Positions 4,607 through 5,014 of a stretch of DNA of 5,014 bases are shown one piece after another. The stretch lies in NCBI GenBank assembly GCA_003221075.1, contig QHUF01000080.1:1-5014 (forward strand). The letters run 5' to 3'. Numbering within the stretch: the first letter of the stretch is position 1; each line of letters begins with the position of its first letter. Origin of the DNA: Gemmatimonadota bacterium. Its GTDB lineage: Bacteria; Gemmatimonadota; Gemmatimonadetes; Gemmatimonadales; GWC2-71-9. The notes beneath the pieces were generated by a model that was not told where the DNA came from, searched no databases, and saw only the letters and a list, made by a program, of their open reading frames with translations. A program made the position numbers and the translations under genes.

Positions 4607-5014
4607 CAGGTGCCCATATCCCAGGAGGCGAGATACTTGCGCTGTGCGGGAGTGAGGGTGTCGATCGCCACGCCCATCGACTGCAGCTTGAGACGCGCGA
4701 TCTCCTGATCGAGGTCGGCCGGGATCCGGTGAACGTCCTTCGACAGCTTCTTGGCGTTATTGACGACGTACTCGGCCGAGAGCGCTTGATTCGCGAACGA
4801 CATGTCCATGACACTCGCGGGATGGCCTTCGGCGGCAGCGAGGTTGATGAGCCGGCCTTCGCCCAGCACGAAGAGTTTCTTGCCCCCGAGCTGAAACTCC
4901 TCGACGAACTCGCGCACGCGGACGGGTCCCTGCGCGACCTTTTTCAGACCGTCGAGATCGATTTCCACGTTGAAGTGTCCCGAGTTGGCGATTACGGCGC
5001 CGTCTTTCATCGCG
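4606..5014 (-). CDS. ahcY: S-adenosylhomocysteine hydrolase (adenosylhomocysteinase), C-terminal part
   Basis: The 5' part lies beyond the right edge; 135 complete codons remain. The cytoplasmic enzyme splits S-adenosylhomocysteine reversibly into adenosine and homocysteine, using bound NAD, and so keeps methylation reactions from being inhibited. Visible signatures are MKDGAVIANSGHFNVEID (the NAD-domain region with the conserved GHF), LGEGRLINLAAAEGHPASVMDMSFANQAL (the diagnostic C-terminal block), and an end of the form LTPAQRKYLASW. The protein stops in WDMGT rather than the longer KPDHYRY-type tail of eukaryotic and many proteobacterial enzymes, consistent with a shorter bacterial form. 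Its stop overlaps the next gene by one base. Homocysteine made here can be remethylated by B12-dependent methionine synthase, a metabolic link to the B12 genes downstream. Apparent ATG at 5010 is internal, not the start. Confidence 0.96.
   Translation of the reverse strand, partial: AMKDGAVIANSGHFNVEIDLDGLKKVAQGPVRVREFVEEFQLGGKKLFVLGEGRLINLAAAEGHPASVMDMSFANQALSAEYVVNNAKKLSKDVHRIPADLDQEIARLKLQSMGVAIDTLTPAQRKYLASWDMGT

Overview
The window is GC-rich bacterial DNA, and every gene I can support reads from the minus strand (right to left). The outer-membrane receptor implies a diderm organism. Gene style and a GTAGGGGCGCAG-type palindrome resemble Gemmatimonadota or related soil phyla; this is a weak inference from memory, not a demonstrated placement.

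Layout in transcription order. (1) 5014-4606: C-terminal part of S-adenosylhomocysteine hydrolase (ahcY). (2) 4606-4076: a bifunctional-nuclease-family (DUF151) protein whose ATG shares one base with the ahcY stop (TGATG). (3) about 4044-3118: an uncharacterised exported, C-terminally anchored protein with a carboxypeptidase-regulatory-like N-terminal domain. Its frame stays open upstream through a plausible signal peptide that has no ATG, GTG or TTG. (4) 3107-2938: a cobalamin (B12) riboswitch with a ribosome-binding-site hairpin as its expression platform, starting only 10 bases after the previous stop. (5) 2938-1: a vitamin B12 uptake operon encoding a periplasmic binding protein (btuF-like), FecCD permease (btuC-like), ATPase (btuD-like) and the start of a TonB-dependent receptor (btuB-like) that runs off the left edge. 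Two of the three junctions in this operon are ATGA overlaps.

How the genes fit together: the receptor would carry cobalamin across the outer membrane, the lipoprotein would capture it in the periplasm, and the permease/ATPase pair would pump it into the cytoplasm. B12 itself would shut off translation of the first gene through the riboswitch. The upstream ahcY makes homocysteine, which B12-dependent methionine synthase can remethylate, so the two blocks are metabolically related. Whether they share a transcript cannot be seen here.

Nothing in the window is clearly a new system. The main points of interest are the compact riboswitch with a predicted 5-bp loop-loop contact, a perfect 28-bp palindrome forming the last codons of btuF just before btuC, short tandem repeats with non-triplet units in the btu genes, and the missing conventional start of the exported protein next to an 8-base G tract. 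No tRNA, rRNA, CRISPR array, insertion sequence or convincing rho-independent terminator was seen. There is no gene-free stretch over 300 bases; the longest, 2939-3117, holds the riboswitch.
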